Shown here: in pieces, positions 55,922 to 64,000 of the stretch | Layout of the letters: each line of letters begins with the position of its first letter | How positions within the stretch are numbered: the stretch's first letter is position 1 | Origin: Lysobacter sp. TY2-98 | GTDB taxonomy: Bacteria > Pseudomonadota > Gammaproteobacteria > Xanthomonadales > Xanthomonadaceae | Direction: 5' to 3' | NCBI RefSeq assembly: GCF_003367355.1 | Contig: NZ_CP031413.1 | Span: 2,622,001-2,686,000 of the forward strand | DNA: 64,000 bases | Notes under the pieces: model-generated | What the model saw: only the letters and a program-made list of their open reading frames with translations | Database searches by the model: none | Told to the model about the DNA's origin: nothing | Made by a program: the position numbers and the translations under genes

Positions 55922-56497
55922 ATGACGGACGCCGCGGACATCACGAACTGGCTGGACGCCGCGCGCGATGGCAACCGCGAGGCGCTCGATCGCGTGCTGG
56001 GCACGCTCTACGACGAACTGCACGCCATGGCGCGTCGCCAGCTCGCCGGCCAGCAGGAACAGACCCTCGACGCGACGGCGCTGGTCCACGAGGCCTACCT
56101 CAAGCTCATCGGCAGCCACGGCGCGCAGTTCGGCGACCGTGCGCACTTCTTCGCGTATGCGGCCACGGCGATGCGCAGCGTCGTCGTCGATCACGTGCGC
56201 CAGCGCCTCGCGCAGAAGCGCGGCGGTGGGCTGGAGCGCGTCACCTCGATTCCCGAAGACGGCGAGGGGGCGATCCGTCTCGACGAAGACCTGCTCGCAC
56301 TCGACGGCGCGCTCGACAAGCTGGCCGCGGTCGATCCGCGCCTCGCCCAGGTGGTCGAGCTGCGTTATTTCGGCGGCCTGTCCGAACTCGAGATCGCCGC
56401 GCTGCAGGATCGCTCCGAACGCTCCATCCGCCGCGACTGGCAGAAGGCGCGCATGTTCCTGCTCGCAAGCCTGGAAGGCGACGAGCAGGCGGCCTGA
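55922..56497 (+). CDS. ECF sigma factor partnered with a Ser/Thr kinase
   Basis: A 191-residue ECF sigma factor of the Sig70_X6/kinase-linked type. Region 2 includes LDATALVHEAYLKL and FFAYAATAMRSVVVDHVRQRLAQKRGG; region 4 is AQVVELRYFGGLSELEIAALQDRSERSIRRDWQKARMFL in substance. No anti-sigma gene is nearby; instead a Ser/Thr kinase follows 27 bases downstream. In Xanthomonas EcfK/PknS and Vibrio EcfP/PknT such kinases activate the sigma factor by phosphorylation. ATG 55922 with CGGAGGA upstream. Confidence 0.92.
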   Translation: MTDAADITNWLDAARDGNREALDRVLGTLYDELHAMARRQLAGQQEQTLDATALVHEAYLKLIGSHGAQFGDRAHFFAYAATAMRSVVVDHVRQRLAQKRGGGLERVTSIPEDGEGAIRLDEDLLALDGALDKLAAVDPRLAQVVELRYFGGLSELEIAALQDRSERSIRRDWQKARMFLLASLEGDEQAA

Positions 56498-56524
56498 TCC
56501 GTCGCGTCGCGCGGTCGCTGATCC

Positions 56525-59368
56525 ATGGACCCGGCACGCTGGCTGCGCCTGTCGCCGCATCTCGACGAACTGCTCGAACTCGAGCCGTCCGAACGCGATG
56601 TGCGGCTGAGCCAGATCGCGAATGACGACGCCGCACTCGCCGCGGACCTGACCAAGATGCTCGCGCTGGAAGACGGCAACGCCGGCTTCCTCGCCGAACC
56701 GATCGTCGTTCCGAAAGCGCTGCTGAGCGAAGGCGGCGAGGTCGGACCGTATCGTCTGGAGAAACTGCTCGGCGAAGGCGGCATGGGCCAGGTGTGGCGC
56801 GCCTCGCGTGCGGACGGCCTGTACCAGCGGCGTGTCGCGCTCAAGCTGCTGCGCCCGGGTCTTGCCGACGAAACGCTGCGCCTGCGCTTCGCCCGCGAAC
56901 GCCAGATCCTCGCGCGTCTCGCGCATCCGCACATCGCGGGGTTGCTCGACGCGGGCGTCAGCGCGGAAGGCGTGCCGTACCTCGCGCTCGAATACGTCGA
57001 GGGCGAGCCGATCACGCGCTACTGGCAGCGCCTGGACGTGCCGCTCGATGCGCGCCTGCGCATGTTCCGGCAGGTCTGCGCGGCGGTCAGCCATGCGCAC
57101 GCCAACCTCGTCGTGCATTGCGACCTCAAGCCGTCGAACATCCTGGTGACGCAGGACGGCCAGGTGCGCCTGCTCGATTTCGGCATCGCGAAGCTGCTCG
57201 ACGGCGCCAGCCCGCGCGGCGACAACACGCGCACCGGCACGCGCGCGTTCACCCTGCACTACGCCGCACCGGAACAGATCCGCGGCGCGCCGGTCACCAC
57301 GATGACCGACGTGTATTCGCTCGGCGTCGTCCTGTACGAACTGCTGACCGGCACCAAGCCGTATCGCCTGAAGCGCCAGAGCGATGCGGAGTGGGAGGAA
57401 GCGATCCTCACGCACGATCCGGTGCGGCCCTCGCAGATGCTGTTGCGTCTTGCGGAAACGAAGCAGGGTGTCGAACGCCAGCAGTTGCGGCGCCGTGCAC
57501 GTCGCCTGGTGGGCGATCTCGACAACATCGTGATGCGCACGCTCTGCAAGCCGCCGGAGCAGCGCTATCCGTCCGTCGAAGCGCTGAGCGAAGACCTCGC
57601 GCGTCATCTGGACGGCCGCCCCGTGCAGGCGCGTCCGCAGGGCCTGCTCTACATCGCGCGCAAGTACCTGCGCCGCCATCGCTGGGCGCTCGCGGGCACG
57701 ACTGCCGCGATCGCCTTCATCGCGATCGCGGTCGGCGTGACGTGGCGACAGAGCCGCGAAGCCGTCGACGAAGCGCAGCGCGCGCAGGCGATGCGCGACT
57801 TCATCGCCGGCGTGTTCGAGAAGGCCGCGGAAACACGCGATGCCGGCGCGGTCGACCTGCGCACGCTGCTCGATGCGGCCGTCGAACGTGGCGACCGCGA
57901 ACTCGCACGCGAGCCGGCGTCGCAGGCCGAGCTGTTCGGTCTCGTCGCGCGCCTGCGCATGGGCCTGGGCGACTATCCACAGGCCCTGGCGCTGCTCGAA
58001 CGCCAACGCGGCCTGATCGAACACAACACCGACATGCCCGAAAGCCTGCGCATCGAAGCCAGCGCGCTGCGCGGCGACGTGTTGCGTCGCACGGGTAATC
58101 CGCGCGGCTGCGTGGCCGGCATGCGTCCGCTCGTGCCGCTGGCCGAGCGCCGGCAGCGCGCACTGCCGACGCCGGCGTCGGAATTCTTCTCCCAGCTCGG
58201 CCGCTGCGAACGCGCGCTCGGCGATCTAGGCCGCGCGCACGACCTGTTTGCACGCGCGCTGACGCTGCGCCAGTCGGTCGATGCGCCGGGGTCGGCGGTG
58301 GCGGAAATCGAAAGCCGTCTCGACCTCGCCACGCTGCAGGTGGACCAGGGCGAATTCGACGACGCGCTCACCACGTACCGCGAGGCGCGCGAACGTCTCG
58401 ACGCCGAAGTCGGTGCGCGCCACCCGCTGCAGGTCGACATCGGCCGCCAGATCGCGACGGTCGAGCGGCGTCTGGGTCATCCCGGCCGCGCCGAGCGCGA
58501 ACTCGTCGACACGCTTGCGACGGCGCAGGACGTGCACGGCGCGCAGCATCCGATCACCTTGCAGATCCGCCGCGAACTCGCCGACGTGCTGATCGACCAG
58601 TCGCGCTACCGCGACGCCGCGCTACCGCTGCGCACGCGGCACGCCGAACTCAGCGCGCGCCTGTCGGCGAACGATCCGGAGCTGCGCGACAGCCACCTGC
58701 TGCTGGCGCGCGTCGAATGGCAACTCGGTCGCCTGCCTGCCGCGCTTTCGTCACTGCAGACGGCGCTCGCGATCGATCGTCATCGCGGCGAACCGGAGGC
58801 GATCGCCGAAAGTCTCGCCGCGCAGGCGCAGGTGTTGTACGAAGCCGGACGCAGTGCGGAGGCGCGACCACTGCTGGAGGAAGCGCGCACGCTGCGCGTC
58901 GATCGCCATGGCGCGGCGGATGCGTCCGTCGCGGACATCGATCGCAGACTCGGCGATGTCGACGCTGCGTTGGGTGACGCGCGTGCGATTCCCGAACTCA
59001 GTCGCGCGCTGCATTTCCTTCGCCAGGGTTACGGTCCACGCGATCCGCGCACGCGCCTGGCGCAACTATCACTCGCGCGCGAACAGGCGTTGCAGGGCGA
59101 TCCCGTCGCACTCCGCCTGCTCGACGTGCTCGCCGCGTCCGGCAAGGGCTACGTGCGGCCGCAGCCGTTCGCGTGGCGCGCGGCCGGCTACGCGGATGCG
59201 GTGCGCTGTGCCGGGCGTCCGCGCTCGGCGGGGGCACGCCATCTCGATCATCTGGTCGAGGCCGTGCGCGTCGCACAGCCCGACGGCAGCGTCACCCTGC
59301 GCGAACTCGAGCAATTGCGCCGCCAGTGCCAGCGCCCGGCCGTGCAGGTGCACGGTGACCTCGGCTGA
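56525..59368 (+). CDS. Ser/Thr protein kinase with TPR-like sensor region
   Basis: A 947-residue protein. Residues about 78-345 form the kinase: glycine loop LLGEGGMGQVW, VALKLL lysine, and LDFGIAKLL (DFG). The catalytic loop reads VVHCDLKPSNIL, with Cys replacing the Arg of HRD, making it a non-RD kinase. One transmembrane helix (ALAGTTAAIAFIAIAVGVTW, about 390-410) leads to some 530 extracytoplasmic residues of TPR-like helical repeats. A membrane receptor that signals to the adjacent ECF factor is the likely role. Confidence 0.92.
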   Translation: MDPARWLRLSPHLDELLELEPSERDVRLSQIANDDAALAADLTKMLALEDGNAGFLAEPIVVPKALLSEGGEVGPYRLEKLLGEGGMGQVWRASRADGLYQRRVALKLLRPGLADETLRLRFARERQILARLAHPHIAGLLDAGVSAEGVPYLALEYVEGEPITRYWQRLDVPLDARLRMFRQVCAAVSHAHANLVVHCDLKPSNILVTQDGQVRLLDFGIAKLLDGASPRGDNTRTGTRAFTLHYAAPEQIRGAPVTTMTDVYSLGVVLYELLTGTKPYRLKRQSDAEWEEAILTHDPVRPSQMLLRLAETKQGVERQQLRRRARRLVGDLDNIVMRTLCKPPEQRYPSVEALSEDLARHLDGRPVQARPQGLLYIARKYLRRHRWALAGTTAAIAFIAIAVGVTWRQSREAVDEAQRAQAMRDFIAGVFEKAAETRDAGAVDLRTLLDAAVERGDRELAREPASQAELFGLVARLRMGLGDYPQALALLERQRGLIEHNTDMPESLRIEASALRGDVLRRTGNPRGCVAGMRPLVPLAERRQRALPTPASEFFSQLGRCERALGDLGRAHDLFARALTLRQSVDAPGSAVAEIESRLDLATLQVDQGEFDDALTTYREARERLDAEVGARHPLQVDIGRQIATVERRLGHPGRAERELVDTLATAQDVHGAQHPITLQIRRELADVLIDQSRYRDAALPLRTRHAELSARLSANDPELRDSHLLLARVEWQLGRLPAALSSLQTALAIDRHRGEPEAIAESLAAQAQVLYEAGRSAEARPLLEEARTLRVDRHGAADASVADIDRRLGDVDAALGDARAIPELSRALHFLRQGYGPRDPRTRLAQLSLAREQALQGDPVALRLLDVLAASGKGYVRPQPFAWRAAGYADAVRCAGRPRSAGARHLDHLVEAVRVAQPDGSVTLRELEQLRRQCQRPAVQVHGDLG

Positions 59369-59371
59369 GCG

Positions 59372-60001
59372 TCAGGTGCGCTCGAACGGCAGCGGCACCT
59401 GCATGGGCTCGATCGTGGCGTCGCCGCGCATCACCGACTTGAACTGCGCACGGGACACCGAAACGTAGCGCTCGTTGCCGCCGATCTCGACCTGCGGGCC
59501 GTCCTGCACCGCGCGGCCGTGTTCGTCGACGCGCACGGTCATGGTCGCCTTCTTGCCGGTGTGGCAGATCGTCTTGATCTCTTCGATCTCGTCCGCCCAG
59601 GCGAGCAGGTACTGGCTGCCTTCGAACAGCTCACCGCGGAAGTCGGTGCGCAGGCCATAGCACAGCGTCGGAATGCGCAGGCTGTCGACGATCTCGGTGA
59701 GCTGCCAGACCTGTGCCCGGGTCAGGAACTGCGCCTCGTCGACCAGCACGCAGTGCAATGGCCCATGCGCCTCGATGTCGGCGCGGATGCAGCGTTCCAG
59801 ATCGTCGTCGCGCGAGAACGCGATCGCCTGCGACGACAGACCGATGCGCGAGGCCACGACGCCGCGCCCGGCGCGATCGTCCAGCGCGGGCGTCAGGATG
59901 AACGTGCGCATGCCGCGCTCCGCGTAGTTGTGCGCGGACTGCAGCAGCGTGGTGGTCTTCCCGGCGTTCATCGCCGAGTAGTAGAAGTACAGCTTCGCCA
60001 T
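59372..60001 (-). CDS. tdk: Thymidine kinase
   Basis: A 209-residue type II thymidine kinase phosphorylating thymidine for salvage. P-loop [20 protein letters not shown] (catalytic Glu) and the lasso segment [15 protein letters not shown] are present. The zinc site looks lost: ICHTGKKA keeps one Cys of the usual CxxC, and SVSRAQF has Ser and Gln where Cys and His normally bind. Convergent with the kinase gene, 3 bases apart. Confidence 0.93.
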   Translation of the reverse strand: MAKLYFYYSAMNAGKTTTLLQSAHNYAERGMRTFILTPALDDRAGRGVVASRIGLSSQAIAFSRDDDLERCIRADIEAHGPLHCVLVDEAQFLTRAQVWQLTEIVDSLRIPTLCYGLRTDFRGELFEGSQYLLAWADEIEEIKTICHTGKKATMTVRVDEHGRAVQDGPQVEIGGNERYVSVSRAQFKSVMRGDATIEPMQVPLPFERT

Positions 60002-60101
60002 GGCGTCATTTTAGGCGGTCGACGCACGCCGCCGCACGCCTGACCGCATTCAGGCGATGGGATCGGCCTCGGGCACAATACGCGGCCCGCAGGTGGTGTC
60101 C

Positions 60102-62081
60102 ATGCACGGTCTCAATCCCCAGCAACGCGCCGCCGTCGAGCACTGCGACGGCCCGCTCCTCGTCCTCGCCGGCGCAGGCTCCGGCAAGACGCGCGTCATC
60201 GTGGAGAAGATCGCGCACCTGATCGCGACGGGCCGCATGCCGGCCAAGCGAATCGCGGCGATCACGTTCACCAACAAGGCCGCGAAGGAAATGCGCGAGC
60301 GCGTCGCCAAGCGCATCAAGGGCGATGCCGCGGAAGGCCTGACCATCTGCACCTTCCACGCGCTGGGTCTCAAGTTCCTGCAGATCGAGCATGCGAAGGC
60401 GGGGCTGCGTCGCGGCTTCTCGATTTTCGACGCGGACGACACGGCGGCGCAGATCAAGGACCTGCTACCCGCGGGCAGCAAGCCGGACGCCATCGACGCG
60501 GTGAAGAACCTGATCTCGCGCGCGAAGAACGCAGGTCTGTCGCCCGAAGAAGCCATGCGCGAAGCACGCGCGCCGCGCGAAGTCGAAGCCGCGACCATCT
60601 ACGAGCTCTACCAGGCGCGCCTCAACAGCTTCAACGCGGTCGATTTCGACGACCTGATCCGCCTGCCGGTGCAGTTGCTCGAGGCCGACGAGGACATGTG
60701 CCTGGCGTGGCGCGAGCGCATCGGCTACCTGCTCGTCGACGAATGCCAGGACACCAACGACGCGCAGTACCGTTTGCTGAAAGCGCTCGCCGGCCCGCGC
60801 GGGTTGTTCACCTGTGTGGGCGACGACGACCAGTCGATCTACGCCTGGCGCGGTGCGAACCCGGACAACCTGCTGCAGCTCAGCACCGACTATCCAACGC
60901 TGCGCATCGTCAAGCTCGAACAGAACTACCGCTGCAGCAACCGCGTCCTGCGCGCGGCGAACACGCTGATCGCGAATAACCCGCACGAGCACTTGAAGAC
61001 GCTGTGGTCCGACCAGGCTGACGGCGAGCGCATCCGCATCTGGGAATGCCGCGAGTCTGGCCACGAGGCCGAACGCATCGCGGCGGAGATCCAGTTCATC
61101 GCGGCGTCCACGCGCTCGCCGTGGAGCGACTTCTGCATCCTGTTCCGCGGCAACTTCCAGAGTCGCGCGCTGGAGAAGGCTCTGCAGCTGCAGCGCGTGC
61201 CGTATCACCTGTCGGGCGGCACGGCGTTTCTCGACCGCGGCGAAGTCAAGGACGTGCTGAGCTGGCTTCGCCTGCTCGCCAATCCCGATGACGACGCCGC
61301 ATTCCTGCGTGCCGTGCAGGCGCCCAAGCGCGAGGTCGGCGCGGGCACGCTGGCCAAGCTCGCCGAACTCTCGGCGCAGGCGCACATGCCGATGGCGCGG
61401 GCGATCGAGAACGTCGGCGCGCTCAAGCAGTTGCCGCCGCGTGCGGCGAATGCGTTGGATTCGTTCGCCACGCTGGTGCGCCAGTTGCGCGCGAAGTCCG
61501 CGGTCGTGACGCCGGCGGAGCTGGTGAGCGAAGTCGCCGAACGCAGCGGGCTGCTCGCCTCGGTGCGTGCGCAGTGCAAGGACGAGGCGTCGTACCAGCG
61601 TCGCAAGGGCAACCTCGACGAGCTCGCCGGCTGGTTCGAAGGCGCGCGCAACGCGGGACCGGGCGAACTCGCGGCGCAGCTCGCGCTGCTCTCGCATGCC
61701 GACAAGGGCGAGGCCGGCAACCAGGTGCGGCTGATGTCGCTGCACGCGGCCAAAGGCCTGGAGTTCCGCTACGTCTTCATCGTCGGCATGGAGGACGGCA
61801 CGCTGCCGCACGAGGCCTCGTTGGACGAAGGCCGCCTCGACGAGGAACGCCGGCTGCTCTACGTCGGCATCACCCGTGCGAAGGAACGCCTGTGGCTGTC
61901 GTATTCGAAGACGGCGCAGCGCTGGGGCGAAGTGTTGCGGCTCAAGCCCAGCCGTTTTCTCGACGAACTGCCTGCCGCGGAGATCCAGCGCGACGGCGCC
62001 GACCCGGTGGTCGATGCCGAGAACAAGAAAGCCCGCGCGGATGCGGGCTTCGCGGCGATCAAGGCCTTGCTCGAAGGGTGA
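60102..62081 (+). CDS. rep: ATP-dependent DNA helicase Rep
   Basis: A 659-residue superfamily 1A 3'-5' helicase. Motif I LAGAGSGKT, motif Ia ITFTNKAAKEM, motif II LLVDECQDTN, motif III GDDDQSIYAWRGA, motif IV VKLEQNYR, motif V MSLHAAKGLEF and motif VI LYVGITRAKERL are all present. Length matches Rep rather than UvrD. ATG 60102 (MHGLNPQQRAAV) is the family start; an upstream ATG at 60057 is less likely. Rep restarts stalled replication forks. Confidence 0.95.
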   Translation: MHGLNPQQRAAVEHCDGPLLVLAGAGSGKTRVIVEKIAHLIATGRMPAKRIAAITFTNKAAKEMRERVAKRIKGDAAEGLTICTFHALGLKFLQIEHAKAGLRRGFSIFDADDTAAQIKDLLPAGSKPDAIDAVKNLISRAKNAGLSPEEAMREARAPREVEAATIYELYQARLNSFNAVDFDDLIRLPVQLLEADEDMCLAWRERIGYLLVDECQDTNDAQYRLLKALAGPRGLFTCVGDDDQSIYAWRGANPDNLLQLSTDYPTLRIVKLEQNYRCSNRVLRAANTLIANNPHEHLKTLWSDQADGERIRIWECRESGHEAERIAAEIQFIAASTRSPWSDFCILFRGNFQSRALEKALQLQRVPYHLSGGTAFLDRGEVKDVLSWLRLLANPDDDAAFLRAVQAPKREVGAGTLAKLAELSAQAHMPMARAIENVGALKQLPPRAANALDSFATLVRQLRAKSAVVTPAELVSEVAERSGLLASVRAQCKDEASYQRRKGNLDELAGWFEGARNAGPGELAAQLALLSHADKGEAGNQVRLMSLHAAKGLEFRYVFIVGMEDGTLPHEASLDEGRLDEERRLLYVGITRAKERLWLSYSKTAQRWGEVLRLKPSRFLDELPAAEIQRDGADPVVDAENKKARADAGFAAIKALLEG

Positions 62082-62093
62082 GCGCGCCGCAAT

Positions 62094-62125
62094 GAAGAAG
62101 GGCGGCCGTGGCCGCCCTTCTCTTC
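62094..62125. terminator. Bidirectional terminator between rep and the autotransporter
   Basis: GAAGGGCGGCC (62097-62107), loop GT, GGCCGCCCTTC (62110-62120), extended by GAA/TTC pairs. It lies in the 52 bases between the convergent genes. The tails are pyrimidine-rich but not a pure T run. Confidence 0.7.
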
Positions 62126-62133
62126 ACGCCCCG

Positions 62134-64000
62134 TCAGAACTGCACGGAGACCTTGGCGTCGAGGCGGTGATCGCTGGCTTCATCGCCGTACTGGCCGCTG
62201 TAGCCGAGCTCGACCAGCGTCTGCGGGCTCAACCACGCGCCGATGCCGGCTTCCGCCGTCCATGCGTTGTCGACGAGCGTCGCGCCGTGCACCACGAAGG
62301 CGCCGCCACCGTTCCACATCGCCGTCGTCGGCGAGTCCAGGTCACCCGAGGCGTGGCGGTAACCGACGCCGCCGCGCAGCTGGAACCAGCCCGGCGTCTG
62401 GCCGCTGCCCGTCGGCATCACCGCGAAGCGCACGCCGGCCGATGCGAGGTTGACGCGGCTGTCCCCGTCGACCGTCAACGCCGCGCTGCCGCCCGTCTCG
62501 GTGAAACGATCCGAATCCACGCGCACCTGCGCCAGCTGGCCGTAGGGTTCGACCGACCAGGCCGCCGAGCCGAAGCGATAGCTGCCTTCGACGAACGCCT
62601 GCGTGGTGCGGGCGTCGTAGTCCGACGTCAGCGTCTGGTCGACATCGGCGAATGCGACACGGCGACGCATGTCCACCGCATGGCTGGACCACGCGATACC
62701 GCCGTGGAGGGCGACCGGCCCGACGAAACCGCCGCCGTACAGCGCGACGTGACGATCGTTGGTATCGCCGCGGCTACCGCGCGCGGGGACCGCTAGATCT
62801 TCGCGGCTGCTGCCCAGCAAACCGCCGATCGTCCAGTTGCCCGCGAACGCATGGTCGGCGCCGACAAAGATGCCGCTGCCCTGCGCGTCGATCCGCGCGG
62901 CGTTGCCGTCGGCGTCGACGTGGCCGTCGGTCGCCATCCCCTGCGCCCACAGCGACGTCGCGCCGTCGGCACTCTGGTCCGGCGCCGCCTGCGAGAGGCC
63001 GCGCGAGAGCGCCGCATCACGGACATGACGGCTCGCGTCGATCAGCACCCCACGCGTGCTCGCATGCGCTTCGCCGCTGAGTGCGTCGAACGCCGGCTGC
63101 GCCTGCGCGGGGAACAGCTGTGTCAGCGACGTGAGCAGCGGGTTCGACATGGCGGTGGCGTCGGCCGCCGCACCAACCTGGCGCTGGTTCCACGTCGCGC
63201 CCGCGTCCGCGAGGGCCATGCCGCGCACGACGTTGATGCCGACCGCGGTGGGTGCGTACGCGAGATCGAAACGCAGGAACGGCGAGAACGCGCCGCGATC
63301 CACCGTCTGGAACTGACCGGCGACGCCGCTGTTCGCGGTGAGCAGGGTGTATTGCTGACCCAGCAGGTAGGTGCCCGGCGCGCCGAGCAGGCGCACGGTA
63401 CCGCCTTGCAGCACGGCGTTGCCGTCGACCGCGATGCGGTCCGATGCGCCGTTCGCGCCGAGTTCGGCGTCGAAGAACGAGCCCACACCCTGCACGTAGG
63501 TGCCGTTGACGTGCAGCGTGCCGATGCTGTTGCCCGGCGCGATGGTGCCGTAGACAGACAAGCCATCGAGCGCGCCGTTGCCGCCGATGCGGCCGCCGGC
63601 GTTGACGCGCGTCGCTGCGCCCGACACCGCGCCGTTGATCGTCGCCACGCCGTTCGCGTTGACGGTCAGCGCGCTGCCGTCGAGCCGGCCACCCAGCAGC
63701 AACACGCCACCGTCGACATTGGTCGCGGCGGTGAGCGTGTTGTCGCCGGTCAGTTCGAGCACGCCCTGCTTCACCGTGGCGCCGGCAAACGCGTTGTCGC
63801 CCGACAGGCGCAGCCAGCCGATGCCTGACTTGGTCAGGCGACCCGGGCCGCCGATGTCGTTGGTCCAGTCGTCCCACGCGAGGCCCGACCACGTCTGGAT
63901 GCCACCTGCGCGCGTGTTCATGACCACGTCGGTGTCGACGCGCAGCAGCCCCGGGCCTTCGATCGCCTTCTTGAGATCGATCAGGCCCCAGCCGTAGATA
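62134..64000 (-). CDS. Subtilase-type autotransporter, C-terminal part (runs off the window)
   Basis: Only the last 622 residues are inside; the gene continues past 64000. The first visible residues, IYGWGLIDLKKAIEGPG, are the C-terminal end of an S8 subtilisin-like protease domain. Then come a parallel beta-helix with repeated LxLxGDNTL-type turns and a PATR-like motif, a linker with an autochaperone-like segment, and a beta-barrel of about 285 residues ending VSVQF with terminal Phe. Type Va secretion is therefore clear. The protease domain and signal peptide cannot be judged. Confidence 0.88.
   Translation of the reverse strand, partial: IYGWGLIDLKKAIEGPGLLRVDTDVVMNTRAGGIQTWSGLAWDDWTNDIGGPGRLTKSGIGWLRLSGDNAFAGATVKQGVLELTGDNTLTAATNVDGGVLLLGGRLDGSALTVNANGVATINGAVSGAATRVNAGGRIGGNGALDGLSVYGTIAPGNSIGTLHVNGTYVQGVGSFFDAELGANGASDRIAVDGNAVLQGGTVRLLGAPGTYLLGQQYTLLTANSGVAGQFQTVDRGAFSPFLRFDLAYAPTAVGINVVRGMALADAGATWNQRQVGAAADATAMSNPLLTSLTQLFPAQAQPAFDALSGEAHASTRGVLIDASRHVRDAALSRGLSQAAPDQSADGATSLWAQGMATDGHVDADGNAARIDAQGSGIFVGADHAFAGNWTIGGLLGSSREDLAVPARGSRGDTNDRHVALYGGGFVGPVALHGGIAWSSHAVDMRRRVAFADVDQTLTSDYDARTTQAFVEGSYRFGSAAWSVEPYGQLAQVRVDSDRFTETGGSAALTVDGDSRVNLASAGVRFAVMPTGSGQTPGWFQLRGGVGYRHASGDLDSPTTAMWNGGGAFVVHGATLVDNAWTAEAGIGAWLSPQTLVELGYSGQYGDEASDHRLDAKVSVQF

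Noticed and set aside
55703..58024. Long minus-strand open frame opposite the sigma factor and kinase
   Set aside because: The plus strand encodes clear sigma-70 and kinase motifs; the antisense product has no domain and no ribosome binding site.

Overview
The window reads as a stretch of chromosome from a high-GC gammaproteobacterium of the Xanthomonadaceae (Lysobacter/Luteimonas/Xanthomonas group). Evidence: a XanB2-type chorismatase next to a flavin halogenase-like enzyme (aryl-polyene/xanthomonadin pigment pathway), the parA-parB / rsmG neighbourhood with rpmB-rpmG, hemB, aroE and rep, and dispersed intergenic repeats of a kind I associate with this family. I see no rRNA, tRNA or CRISPR array. 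The species cannot be named from the sequence alone.

Layout. 0.1-2.4 kb: end of a pigment locus (halogenase-like flavoprotein, XanB2). 2.7-5.1 kb: a YejF/YejE-like peptide ABC exporter/importer pair lacking its second permease and binding protein. 5.2-11.2 kb: a complete sulfate-uptake operon, rrf2 regulator - yezD - OprO/P-type porin - sbp - cysT - cysW - cysA, with a perfect inverted repeat over the regulator's own start. 11.4-16.1 kb: hemB, aroE and small conserved proteins. 16.2-23.5 kb: a tightly coupled MoxR operon (two RDD proteins, SpoIIM-like, DUF4129, DUF4350, MoxR ATPase, DUF58). 23.6-29.9 kb: gamma carbonic anhydrase, aldehyde dehydrogenase, threonine aldolase, exonuclease III, a stress membrane protein, and a divergent AMP-ligase / phosphopantetheinyl transferase pair that probably serves the pigment pathway. 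30-36 kb: rsmG, parA-parB, a glycosyltransferase with a LABN-domain partner, and rpmB-rpmG. 36-44 kb: an accessory stretch of somewhat lower GC with a diguanylate cyclase, an antidote-like protein lacking its DNA-binding helices, a borosin-type RiPP locus, a LysR-cupin pair and a GT-C-like membrane protein. 44-51.6 kb: acetyl-CoA synthetase, an erythromycin-esterase-like protein, a GST, an RluA-type pseudouridine synthase, an EF-hand protein and a fatty-acid desaturase. 51.8-62 kb: glycosyltransferase plus glycogen-debranching-like enzyme, mutM, an ECF sigma factor with its partner Ser/Thr kinase, tdk and rep. 62.1 kb to the end: the C-terminal part of a subtilase autotransporter.

The main find is at about 38.0-40.65 kb on the minus strand. 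A tetrapyrrole-methylase-fold protein there carries the sequence signature of borosin backbone alpha-N-methyltransferases (OphMA/SonM family) rather than of corrin or porphyrin methylases. It is followed by a 67-residue ORF starting inside its stop codon, a strong 12-bp hairpin, two tandem GNAT acetyltransferases, and an 86-residue ORF with a strong ribosome binding site whose N-terminal half resembles the SonA borosin-binding domain. This looks like a split borosin cluster with two candidate substrates and acetyltransferases. A divergent LysR regulator, a 57-residue ORF and a cupin lie directly upstream on the same strand and may be part of the same transcription unit.

A second notable item is a 190-bp repeat present twice at about 95% identity, in the same orientation, both times between convergent genes.
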